NCBI GenBank assembly: GCA_964035575.1
Contig: OZ037903.1
Location: forward strand, 893,001-957,000
Direction: 5' to 3'
Length of the DNA stretch: 64,000 nt
Source of the DNA: Rhynchopus sp. YZ270_cl-10
Taxonomy: Eukaryota > Euglenozoa > Diplonemea > Diplonemida > Diplonemidae
Shown here: one piece after another, positions 52,452 through 62,044 of the stretch
Numbering within the stretch: the first letter of the stretch is position 1
Layout of the letters: every line of letters starts with the position of its first letter
Position numbers and translations under genes: made by a program
Notes under the pieces: model-generated
Seen by the model: the letters and a program-made list of their open reading frames with translations, nothing else
Told to the model about the DNA's origin: nothing
Database searches by the model: none

Positions 52452-53476
52452 TTAAAGTCACTAGTGAAGTAGCTTTGCAACGTCTAGGGAGATCTAGGGA
52501 TCTATCAGAATCTTGAAAGAGCTTGAAACCGAGGTTATTTTATTACTTTTTGCCACTTACTCAAGTAGGGTTGGAAGGGGAATTGAGAACACAAACACAA
52601 CACCAAGCAGAATTTCCACATTTTTTGGTTTTTGCGTTTCCCCGATCTCACTCCCCCCCGTACCAAAAACCCCCAACTCACAGCACCTGAGCAATCTCCC
52701 TGACGCAGACCTTGCCTACATCAGAGAGGGCAGCGACTTCTTCGACGACTACGTGGAGGCAGTCGGCTGGGCACAGAACTACGCACGTCTTAACAGACAG
52801 GTCATGATGGAGTCCATGTTAGACGCCTTCAGACGAACCGCGGGGATCCCGCCGTTCAAGGTACGTCACCTCACCTCCACCCATTTTTTTTTTCTCGTTT
52901 TACCATACCAAGATAACCGCCCTAACTTTTCTTGAGGCGGGGGATACTCTCATACACTGTGCGTCCGATGTATGAGGCGTTGTTGTGCTTTTTCAACTTC
53001 TCTTCGCTGTGTGTGTGACCCATATTCCACCCCCTCTTCCCCTTTCTACCTACCTACTACAGGCCGTCGGGCGTGCCATCAACTGCCACCACAACTACGT
53101 CGAGAAGGAGCGTCACTTTGGGAAAGACATTTGGGTGACCCGCAAGGGGGCCGTGCGGGCACAGGAGGGCGAGCTGGGGATCATCCCTGGGTCGATGGGG
53201 ACGGACTGCTACATTGTGAAGGGGAAGGGGAACCCTTTGAGCTTTTCGTCATGTTCACATGGTGCAGGACGAGAGATGTCACGTGTGCAAGCACGCAGAA
53301 CGTTCTCGATCCAGGAACACATGGCCGCAACAGAAGGCATTGAATGCAGAAAAGACAAAGACGTCCTTGACGAAACGCCTATGGCCTACAAACCCATTGC
53401 AAAGGTCATGGACGCACAGTCTGATCTGATTGAAATCGTAGCTCGCCTTAAACAGGTCGTCTGCGTGAAGGGGTGA
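51558..53476 (+). CDS. rtcB: RtcB-type RNA ligase, three exons
   Basis: Exons 51558-52271, 52684-52860 and 53063-53476 join in phase 0 to give 434 residues. RtcB joins RNA 2',3'-cyclic phosphate (or 3'-phosphate) ends to 5'-OH ends using GTP and Mn; in eukaryotes and archaea it seals tRNA exons. Metal-binding VDIGCGM has Cys104, and HNGQKGLD and NHFLEVH follow. The guanylated His is His363 in SCSHGAGREMSR. The C-terminus ends KPIAKVMDAQSDLIEIVARL, typical of the family. Length is near that of bacterial enzymes and no intein is present. The frame is open 35 codons upstream, but that part is low-complexity Ser/Phe encoded by the pyrimidine tract. Intron 1 (412 nt) has a CT microsatellite (about 52424-52449). 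Confidence 0.95.
52371..52411 (+). repeat. Hairpin-like module in RtcB intron 1
   Basis: GATGACTCAGAGTCAGGCTT then AAGGTGCATC and a pyrimidine run. It has a module A-like border (GATGA...CATC) with internal TGACTCAGAGTCA, a perfect palindrome around one base. Intron 2 has a similar remnant near 52969-53010. Confidence 0.5.
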
Positions 53477-54064
53477 ACACCCCTCCCTCTTTTCCCCTAC
53501 TATTGCTTTTGATTCATGACTCAAATAACCGACCTGAGATGTCTGGGAACTGAGAAAGATAGAGGCAAACAGAAATAGCACAGGAAAGAAATAAAACAAT
53601 CCGATATGGGCTGATGCTTTAGTCGGGGAGGGGAGAGGGGGTGTGGTGGTGACGGAGTGTATGCATGGCGGGGTGTTGCGTGTGGCGGTACTCTCCATTT
53701 GTCCCTTCTCTTCTCTGGTGGTACTGTGTTGCTATTTTATTTTTGTCCACGTTGTGCACGTTGTCTGCATCCAAGGAGGTGTCTGCGTGTTCTCAACTGT
53801 TATTTGTGTAAAAATAACCCTGCGGCTTAAAACGGGCGTTTTTTTTTGTGCAATCACACAGCATGTATAGTAGAAAGAAGCGAAGAAGAAGAAGAAAAAC
53901 AGCAACGAAGTTTTTTTTTTTCTCCTCCCGTATAGTCTCAACATTTTCTGCTTTTTTTACGGACCACTCACGTCTCACAGCAGCCCACTGTGAGCATCTA
54001 GACTATGACCAAACCCCAACCACACATCCCATTGCAGACATCTCGTTCACTTTACACTTATACA
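53477..54064. other. Spacer between RtcB and Cys-rich secreted gene
   Basis: G- and T-rich spacer. No gene or clear module. Possible SL acceptor near 53980 (TCTCACAG). Confidence 0.5.
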
Positions 54065-54835
54065 ATGCCGCTTCTGCAGAAGGGACTCGTGTTGGCGTCG
54101 CTTGTGGCCCTCACCCAGGGGGCGGGTGCTGAGGTGACCCTGAGAGAGGGAGGTGTTCGTTCGCTTGGAGTCTCTGCGTCCCTCCCGATCCACCTCGAGT
54201 TCCTGTCCTCAGCAGGCAACCCTGCCTGGCCAGACATCAGCGCACCGACAGTCGTGCCCGGTGCACGTCTGCAGGACCCACCAGCACACCTGCGCCTGCT
54301 CCCAACAACGCTGTCGAACTGGGACCTTGCTGCAGGGACGGAGGTGACGTACTCGTGCCCGAACGAGCCTTCCCTGATTGATGTGTGCGACGCATGGGTG
54401 TTCTTCTACGCATGCCCGCAGAGTTGTGTGCGCACGTACCAGGGCGGCCTCCCAGGACTGCTCGCAGTGACCCCAGGATGGGAGAGGACGCAGTGCGCAC
54501 CACGCTTCACAACTGGCGCACCCGGCACCTCGTTCGTGCACCCGATGGGGAGCTTCAGGAAGCAGCTTGCACCAGGAACATCGACGACGTTCACACTCCC
54601 TGCCAACGCAGAGTTTGTTGCCTTTGGTATTGACAAGGATGGTGTGGACTGCACGCAGCACCTCACTGTTGGTGCGTGCCCTGTAGCGGGAGGACGCTGC
54701 ACCTGGGACGGATCCTCTTGCAAGAACAACAACTGCCAGGGCAGGTACGGCCCACCACCGCCGTGCACCGAGTGCCCATGGGAGGGCCTTGTGTCGCGCC
54801 CTCCGTCCGACGGTCCCTTCACCGGCTCGCCCTAA
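54065..54835 (+). CDS. Secreted Cys-rich protein
   Basis: This protein of 256 residues begins MPLLQKGLVLASLVALTQGAGA, a signal peptide; the frame is open 20 codons up but the signal peptide sets the start. The body has paired Cys (TYSCPNEPSLIDVCDAWVFF, YACPQSCVRTY, then CTQHLTVGACPVAGGRCTWD and CPW near the end), suggesting disulfides. The motif CDAWVFFYACPQSC followed by WERTQCAPRF is distinctive but not one I can place. High GC codon use resembles the other secreted genes here. There is no membrane segment besides the signal. I infer an extracellular binding or structural protein. Confidence 0.75.
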   Translation: MPLLQKGLVLASLVALTQGAGAEVTLREGGVRSLGVSASLPIHLEFLSSAGNPAWPDISAPTVVPGARLQDPPAHLRLLPTTLSNWDLAAGTEVTYSCPNEPSLIDVCDAWVFFYACPQSCVRTYQGGLPGLLAVTPGWERTQCAPRFTTGAPGTSFVHPMGSFRKQLAPGTSTTFTLPANAEFVAFGIDKDGVDCTQHLTVGACPVAGGRCTWDGSSCKNNNCQGRYGPPPPCTECPWEGLVSRPPSDGPFTGSP

Positions 54836-55477
54836 ACGTCCTCTTGACAAAGAGGAGAACAGTGCAGCACAGGCACCTTGCAACCTATATGCACAGCAAC
54901 CAACACAAACCACAAGTTAATGCACAACACCTTCCTTTCTCTATGACACGACATCCCTATTTACGATCTCTGCCTATGGACACATAGAGTAGAGATCTCT
55001 GGGACACACTTTTCTTTTCACCCATAGCTGCAGCAACAGCACATTCCTTTCATCGATATTTGATGACTTCAGCTTTCTCTTTTCCTTTTTTTTTTTGCTT
55101 TGTCTTTTACCCCACTGATGTGTTCTCTCTTCGTGCGTTTACCGCACATGGTAGGAACCGAACACAACACGGGTTTGCTGCTTGTATTTATTTTCGCTTG
55201 GGTATTCGTACCTTAGTGTCAAATGACTCGTTGCAAAACAAAAAAAACATGGGTTCTTCATTTTCAGGTTTCAACCCAACCCCTCCATCCCAACCCAAAC
55301 CCATATCACCTTTCCTTTGTATAGCCTTGAAGGGACACATCGTCAGAACCGCCTAAAATTAGCAGCTTTCAGCGACACATGCTTTGCGAACAGCACACCT
55401 TCCTGCTCCCATACCACCACCACCACCGCCGCCGCCTTTTATCTCCCCCTCCCCCTCTTCAGGTCTTTTCCTACACA
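54836..55477. other. Spacer
   Basis: 3' region of the secreted gene and leader of the BTB gene. The leader is a long pyrimidine tract ending in CAG at 55462, the likely SL acceptor. No gene is visible. Confidence 0.5.
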
Positions 55478-56992
55478 ATGGATGCAGCTCCTAAGAGAAG
55501 GGGTGTCCTGCACGGAAGCATAGTACAGATTCAGTCCTCGTGTGACAATTTGTTGCAGAGTATCGACGTCGACGAACGGGAGATGAAACGGATGAAGCGG
55601 GAGGACTTTGAACATCAGAAACGGGAACGCGAAAAGCTGGAGGAGAAGGAGGCACAACTTTCCGCGCTGAACCGCCGACTGACCCTTTTTATGTCCAACC
55701 CTGCGGACACCATCAACCTCAACGTAGGTGGCCAGGTCTTCACGACCACAAGACAGACGTTGCTAGCCATCCCGGACACTGTCTTCTCTATCCTCTTATC
55801 AGGCGACTTCAGCATCGAGACCTGCAACGGTGCAATAAGGTTGGACCGCGACCCGACCTATTTTCAGTACATCCTTAACTATCTCCGCTCCGTGCGCGAG
55901 CAGAACGAACGCAACGAAGACGAGAAAGGTGGCGAACAGCACAGCTTCTCGCTCAAGGGCGTGCCCCTCTCCTCTGCTGTGCGGATTGCGAATGAGGCGG
56001 AGTTTTACGGCCTCGAAGAGCTCAAGAAGATGGCGAAGAACTGCACCTCGCTGATCGTCAGCAAGGAAGTCGACGCTGAGTTTTCAAGCGTCTCTGAAGC
56101 ATTGGAGAAGGTGCACAATGGTGACAGAATTGTTGTCTTTCCTGGTATGTCTATTATCTGTTTTTTGAAAAAACTCTGCTTCCAACGTTTCGTTTTTCTA
56201 TTTCTATTTCTTGCAGGAACGTACTACGAATCAATCACGATTGACAAAGACGTTGAAATTGTTGGCGAAGGTCCGCGTGAAAAGATTGTTATCGTGACCA
56301 CTGACGGGACCCCTACTGCGACGTTTGAGGGGGCTGGGTGTGGGAAGTTGCAGAACATTTCTTTACGTGAGATGAGCCGATTTGGGACTTGCACCCTCAA
56401 CGTGAAGGGCCGCAGCCAAGCGTTTCTCGAGCACTGTGACCTCTCCACACGACAAGAAGCAAGCACCGTCACCGTAGAAGAAACCGGCTCCCTCACCATG
56501 ACACGCTGCAGAATCCACGGTGCCAAAGGCAATGCAATTCAACTCCGCGATCGTGCCCATGCTGTCATCCGAGAAAACGACTTCGTCAACATCGGGGGTG
56601 TCGGCCTCTTAGCAAGAATGCACTCCACCTTTGTGCTCACCGGGAACGTCATTTCGCAGGCACAGTTCGGTGGCGTCGACGTCGACGAAAGCTCCGAAGG
56701 GGCCATCGCGAACAACTCCATTGCGCGGTCCTGGCGGGGCGGCGTTATCCTCCGTGGGAAGGCGCGTGTTGAGATCACCGGCAACGTTATCTACCGCTGT
56801 GAGGCAGGTGTCAATGCCTTCGAAGGAAGCTCCATCACCAAGTTCGAACAGAACCGTGTCTACGACAACGTGACCGACCAGGTGGGTGTGGACCAAGCAG
56901 TCTCATGTGGCTACGTGCCGGATATCAAAACAGACAGCAAAGCCACTGACGTAGTCCCACCCACAGACCCCCAAGACCTCCCTTCCCCTTAA
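55478..56992 (+). CDS. BTB (T1/KCTD-type) plus beta-helix protein; two exons
   Basis: Exons 55478-56144 and 56217-56992 give 480 residues. A coiled coil at about 30-66 (KRMKREDFEHQKREREKLEE) precedes a T1-type BTB domain (about 75-140: DTINLNVGGQVFTTTRQTLL, LDRDPTYFQYILNYLRS). BTB domains of this type assemble and recruit cullin-3 or form oligomers. From about 195 a right-handed beta-helix follows, of the CASH/FBXO11-like kind (GDRIVVFPGTYYESITI, then NAIQLRDRAHAVIRENDFVN, GGVILRGKARVEITGNVIY). The 72-nt intron (GTATGTCT...TTGCAG) is a multiple of three without a stop, so unspliced RNA would also be open; the hydrophobic insert it would encode splits the motif FPGTYYES, so splicing is preferred. 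I infer a ubiquitin-ligase adaptor. Confidence 0.88.
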   Translation: MDAAPKRRGVLHGSIVQIQSSCDNLLQSIDVDEREMKRMKREDFEHQKREREKLEEKEAQLSALNRRLTLFMSNPADTINLNVGGQVFTTTRQTLLAIPDTVFSILLSGDFSIETCNGAIRLDRDPTYFQYILNYLRSVREQNERNEDEKGGEQHSFSLKGVPLSSAVRIANEAEFYGLEELKKMAKNCTSLIVSKEVDAEFSSVSEALEKVHNGDRIVVFPGMSIICFLKKLCFQRFVFLFLFLAGTYYESITIDKDVEIVGEGPREKIVIVTTDGTPTATFEGAGCGKLQNISLREMSRFGTCTLNVKGRSQAFLEHCDLSTRQEASTVTVEETGSLTMTRCRIHGAKGNAIQLRDRAHAVIRENDFVNIGGVGLLARMHSTFVLTGNVISQAQFGGVDVDESSEGAIANNSIARSWRGGVILRGKARVEITGNVIYRCEAGVNAFEGSSITKFEQNRVYDNVTDQVGVDQAVSCGYVPDIKTDSKATDVVPPTDPQDLPSP

Positions 56993-57347
56993 TTTATTTA
57001 CGAACGAAAATAAGAAAACACAGTTTGCTAACGTTTATAAGGGGGTTTTATTAGGTGGGAACTGCTGGCGACAGGCGGTGGTGGACCGCCCCCCCGTTCA
57101 CATCACGGTCGGGGTTTTCCAGGTTTCTACATCTTTTGGTGTGCGGTCGCAAGGCGTTTTAATGCCTGCATCTGTTGAGGTGTATCGTTTCCTCCGAGAT
57201 GTGTGCATGGGAGGCGTATCCACCTCATCGCGGGCTAGTCACCCTGACTAATCCGCCATGAGGAACCCCCCAGGAGAGGGAGAGAGATTGTTTCGTAACA
57301 AGTTGTGGTACATACGAACGAGAATAAAACGAAAAAAAATCAATTCA
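56993..57347. other. Spacer before element E2
   Basis: T- and G-rich 3' region, with a module G-like remnant near 57197-57232. No gene. The E2 target duplication AATTCA ends it. Confidence 0.5.
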
Positions 57348-57383
57348 TGGTGTGTTCCGGGGTATCGGAAAATACAAATTTTC

Positions 57384-57595
57384 ACCAATCTTCACCAATC
57401 TTCACAAGTTTTCACAAGTTTTCACAACATAATTTTTGGCCATTTTTTTGTGAAGAATTGTGAAGAGTTGTGAATAGTTGTGAATAGTTGTGAAGAGTTG
57501 TGAATTGAAATGAAAATTTGGATGAAAAAAACACAGATGTTGTGAAGATTTGTGAAGAGTTGTGAACAGTTGTGAAGAGTTGTGAATTGGAGGGA
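57384..57595. repeat. Subterminal TTCACAA/TTGTGAA inverted array of E2 (left)
   Basis: TTCACCAATC and TTCACAAGTT units run to about 57430, then the complementary TTGTGAAGAG and TTGTGAATAG units to 57595, so this end alone can form a long hairpin. Confidence 0.8.
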
Positions 57596-58170
57596 AAAAA
57601 AGGGGGGTGTTTTTTTCCAGGGTTTTTGCAGGACTGGTCAGGTAAAGTGTGCTGTGCAGAGGGCTAGCTAGCGTGGGTCTGTGAGTCAAGCTGGCCGTAC
57701 CACCCCACCCCCTGTGCGGAGGAGGACGACGGAAGTCCGCGGCGTGTTCGTTTGTTGCCTTTTTTTTTTTCAACATGTTCACAACTCTCAAGAAAGTAGC
57801 GTACCGTGCGCCTGCGACGCAGCTAAAAATTACTAGCGGTAGCCCACAGCTCTACCCAAAATGTTGCGTACCGTGGCTTCGCTAGAAAAGTTTTGTACCA
57901 GTGGCACTACCACTTGTTTCCCTGTTTTTTGTACCGTTTTACTCAAAACACAGCTGGGCGCAACTAGCACCATACTCACCTGAACTGTGCCTATATTAGG
58001 CACAATTTCAGCACACTTTCAGCACAAGTACACACACGTACACGTCGGGGCCATATTCTGAGCAAGAATTACCCCCACTAGTTATCAAACACACGTACAC
58101 ACAATTAACCACAATTACACCTAAGTTGCTCTGGGGGAAAAAATGGTACACCACCCGACAGGACTACTGC

Positions 58171-58695
58171 ACTGTACTGTACTGTACTGTACTGTACTGT
58201 ACTGTACTGTACTGTACTGTACTGTACTGTACTGTACTGTACTGTACTGTACTGTACTGTACTGTACTGTACTGTACTGTACTGTACTGTACTGTACTGT
58301 ACTGTACTGTACTGTACTGTACTGTACTGTACTGTACTGTACTGTACTGTACTGTACTGTACTGTACTGTACTGTACTGTACTGTACTGTACTGTACTGT
58401 ACTGTACTGTACTGTACTGTACTGTACTGTACTGTACTGTACTGTACTGTACTGTACTGTACTGTACTGTACTGTACTGTACTGTACTGTACTGTACTGT
58501 ACTGTACTGTACTGTACTGTACTGTACTGTACTGTACTGTACTGTACTGTACTGTACTGTACTGTACTGTACTGTACTGTACTGTACTGTACTGTACTGT
58601 ACTGTACTGTACTGTACTGTACTGTACTGTACTGTACTGTACTGTACTGTACTGTACTGTACTGTACTGTACTGTACTGTACTGTACTGTACTGT
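58171..58695. repeat. Tandem array of 5-bp unit ACTGT (about 105 copies)
   Basis: Perfect 5-mers. The array switches at about 58695, without a break, to the 7-bp unit GTACTGT. Confidence 0.95.
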
Positions 58696-58896
58696 GTACT
58701 GTGTACTGTGTACTGTGTACTGTGTACTGTGTACTGTGTACTGTGTACTGTGTACTGTGTACTGTGTACTGTGTACTGTGTACTGTGTACTGTGTACTGT
58801 GTACTGTGTACTGTGTACTGTGTACTGTGTACTGTGTACTGTGTACTGTGTACTGTGTACTGTGTACTGTGTACTGTGTACTGTGTACTGTGTACT
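58696..58896. repeat. Tandem array of 7-bp unit GTACTGT (about 29 copies)
   Basis: Continues directly from the ACTGT array. The 7-mer is the 5-mer plus GT. Confidence 0.95.
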
Positions 58897-59493
58897 CAGC
58901 CAAACGTTTTTAAAAATAGGATGGAACACCCCGTTCCGAAGAGGAATGCAGCCACCCCGAAAAAGTGGGGGTGTGTCGCCAGTCTGCGGTGAGAAACTCC
59001 TCCCTGAGTCAAAACTGCCGCTGGTTAGCGCTGGCTAAGGTTCCCTTTTCACCCGGTCACAATCGAGTCTCGCTCCGTCGGCGTTGACTGCACTGCAAAG
59101 CCCCACCGTCGTAAAAAGACACCACAAAAAGCGTAGGTAGGTGGGGGACCGGCAGGTTACAGACAGAGGCAGTACGGAGCTAAGGTGTCGGCGGTCGCGG
59201 GTTTCCGTGGAGGCCTGCCCCCCGTGGAGGTCTTGGGATCTGGGAGTTGTGGAAGTGATCGGCTCAGAGTACCCTGCATTCCATGCACGACTCGAGCTCC
59301 TTGTGGTAGGATATTGGGGTCCCGGGAAGCACCCTTCGCCCCGAGGTCCCACCACCCCAGACAGTTTGTAGGTCTCAAAGCACAACGTACTTGTCCAGGA
59401 CCTGGCCGCTCTTGGGTTCTCTCAAAAAAAGATACTAATCCCGTACGCCCGTGCACCGCAAAAATGTGCTATGGGGGGCGGTCCGCCGTCGGG

Positions 59494-59756
59494 TGTACTG
59501 TGTACTGTGTACTGTGTACTGTGTACTGTGTACTGTGTACTGTGTACTGTGTACTGTGTACTGTGTACTGTGTACTGTGTACTGTGTACTGTGTACTGTG
59601 TACTGTGTACTGTGTACTGTGTACTGTGTACTGTGTACTGTGTACTGTGTACTGTGTACTGTGTACTGTGTACTGTGTACTGTGTACTGTGTACTGTGTA
59701 CTGTGTACTGTGTACTGTGTACTGTGTACTGTGTACTGTGTACTGTGTACTGTGTA
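59494..59756. repeat. Tandem array of 7-bp unit GTACTGT (about 37 copies)
   Basis: Second array of the unit in E2, followed by the palindrome CCATAGGGGGGACCCTATGG at 59761-59780. Confidence 0.95.
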
Positions 59757-60198
59757 AAAACCATAGGGGGGACCCTATGGATTTCCGATGTCCGAGTTTG
59801 AGGCCCAAAAATTCCATTAAAGCAAGAATTTTTAACTTTGGAGTATCTGTGGTACTCTCATATTTTTTCCTAACTCGCACAAAATTTCTAAAAACGGTGT
59901 TAATAATCCCCACCAAAAAGGCGGATAAGACGAAAGGAGACGAAGTAACCGCCAAGGACTCACCAGTGCGTCGATCCATAATGTGTGAGAGATGCAAAAC
60001 AACCACCGCCATAATGGAATTAACCTGTAGGTTAACCTCACACAGGACAGTCTCGTCGCCCACAAAGGTCAATAATACACTCCGGATTTTGGGGACAATT
60101 TTTGACCGAAATGGGCCGCCTATTAGTGACCGGGCTCATATTTTCCGAAATTTAAGAGGTCATAAAATTGTCCAATTTTCAACGTCGGCCCCACCACT

Positions 60199-60885
60199 CA
60201 TACTTGGACCGCCCGAAATATATTTCGGGCATTTCGGGCGGATTAGGGGCGGATTTCGGGCGATTTTGTGCGCCCGAATTTGCCCGAAAACGCCCGAAAT
60301 GCAGATTTCGGGCGGATTCGGGCGCTTTTTCCTTAGTGAAAACCGACTAGGCAGGTTTCTATTCATTTTTGCAAAAAACTTTTTATATTTGGAAATATTT
60401 GATGTCAAATCTGTCAAAATAAGCAAGAATCGAAAACTTTTGTACACCTGAGTGCACTTTGGGAATCACCACCAAACACGGGTTTTCTGACTATCATGTG
60501 CTTATTCCCACCCAAAACACACTATGAACCGGGGTTTCACCATTTTTTCGTATTTCAAGGTGAATTTTTGTGAATTGTCGGGTCACAGGGTGGTTCTGAC
60601 CCATTCTCGGGGTGTTTCGGACTTTTTGCTCAATTTTTTTTTCTTTGAACAAATTTTGTGCCAATCTTTCAAATAAAGCGTAAAATTTTTACACTGGTGG
60701 CATGCTTCCCAGCACACATAAGATACTCCAGTGCACCGATTGTGCGCCCGAATTCGCCCGAATTACGTATAAATTCCCTTTAAAACGCCCGAAATATATT
60801 TCGGGCACATTTCGGGCGCTCGGGACCCGCGCCCGAAAAATCCGCCCGAATTCGCCCGAAATTTTTTTCGGGCGGTCCAAGTATG
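60199..60885. mobile_element. Nested inverted-repeat element E4 with TSD ACCACT
   Basis: This 687-bp element lies inside E2. Termini of about 47 bp (CATACTTGGACCGCCCGAAA...) are inverted with few mismatches and are built of CGCCCGAA/TTCGGGCG units. It is flanked by ACCACT at 60193-60198 and 60886-60891. The restored site (CCCCACCACT then GCACGGGG) aligns with uninterrupted relatives at about 36040-36058 and, reversed, at 3466-3484. Non-coding. Confidence 0.85.
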
Positions 60886-61118
60886 ACCACTGCACGGGGA
60901 TCCCAAAAATGCAATCCAAGTCAAAAAGTTGAAAAAAAAACACACCTAAAAACACGTGGCCCAAGAATGGCCCAAAAGGGTCCAAATCGTCCCGTCAGCC
61001 GCACCATTTTAGGCACTTTTTGCACATAGAACCTCCTGTGTTGCCAACCAACGTCCTCCAAAAGGTGTCCTGTACCTACCTGGGTACCTGGGTGCCCAGG
61101 CACCACCCAGACTTCGCC

Positions 61119-61304
61119 AACTTCACAACTCTTCACAACTCTTCACAACTCTTCACAACTCTTCACAACTCTTCACAACTCTTCACAACTCTTCACAACT
61201 TTTCACAACTCTTCACAACTCTTCACATACACGTTTTTGTGAAAATTTGTGAAGAGTTGTGAATAGTTGTGAATAGTTGTGAAGAGTTGTGAAGAGTTGT
61301 GAAT
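61119..61304. repeat. Subterminal TTCACAACTC array and its inverse, E2 (right)
   Basis: About eleven 10-bp units (61119-61228) are followed by inverted GTTGTGAAGA units (61240-61304), mirroring the left end. Confidence 0.85.
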
Positions 61305-61346
61305 TGAAATGAAAATTTGTATTTTTCGATACCCCGGAACACACCA

Positions 61347-62044
61347 AATTCAAAAAAACAAAACACAAAAGTTGTCAAACGAAAAAAGAAAATAATAAAA
61401 AAAATCTCAAAGAAAGAGATCCGACCGAACCCAAACCCATCAGTCTTATCTTGCCTTTTTTTTGTGCAGTACGGTGACCTAAGCACAGCGAGGCTGAGGT
61501 TTTATCTTTTTGTGTGTATGCCCTGTGAGAGAGGCATGCACAATTTTTCCCAGTTTTCTTTTGTGATCGTACGCCGTATATTTCGTCTTTCCAAGCTTTC
61601 TTCTTTTCTTTCCTCCCCTTGAACGTTGGCACCAGCGTAGACCTTTTTTTGTGCACATTAACAAAACAAAACCCCAAGACCCATTCAGAGTCTTTAACAC
61701 ACATTATGCGTGTTACGCATGATACTTACCACTTACCCCAAACACTTCTCCACTTCTCTTGACCCTTGATCTGTCACTTTTGAAGACCTTTCAAAAAAAA
61801 AAAAAAGATTTCATTTTCGATTTCCCCTAAGGTTTGCATCACGACTAACCCCCCCACACCCCCCCCCACAGCAAAGTTTAAAGCAGTCTTGTCTCCACCC
61901 TTTTCTATTAAACACCCCCCACAGAAACAAAACCAACCATACACCATTTCCCCCCCCCTCCCCACCAAATGGGCATCGAATAAACTTAACCAATTTTTCT
62001 TATCTCCCCCCATTTCCCCCCCTCTTTCCCACTAAACCCACAAG
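61347..62044 (+). other. Spacer with degenerate hairpins
   Basis: A module A-like copy lies at 61473-61506 (GGTGACCTAAGCACAGCGAG, then GCTGAGG). Next to it is TATGCC-CTGTGAGAGA-GGCATG at about 61518-61539, an A/G-type hairpin with another inner stem. No gene. A C-rich leader precedes the last gene. Confidence 0.55.

Larger units (their letters stand above)
57348..61346. mobile_element. Large foldback element E2 (4.0 kb) with TSD AATTCA
   Basis: Termini of about 37 bp (TGGTGTGTTCCGGGGTATCG...) are inverted with one mismatch, flanked by AATTCA at 57342-57347 and 61347-61352. Subterminal TTCACAA/TTGTGAA arrays (57384-57595 and 61119-61304) are themselves inverted at each end. Inside are an E9-like module (57781-57892), the ACTGT array (58171-58695), two GTACTGT arrays (58696-58896 and 59494-59756), a GC-rich unique block (58950-59490) of unknown origin, and a nested element E4 (60199-60885). 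There is no protein-coding gene; open frames within the arrays are artefacts. The TGGTGTG terminus is shared with E3. Confidence 0.85.

Noticed and set aside
57384-61304. Regular direct repeats resembling a CRISPR array
   Set aside because: The units abut without unique spacers, and the host is eukaryotic; these are satellites and inverted-repeat arms.
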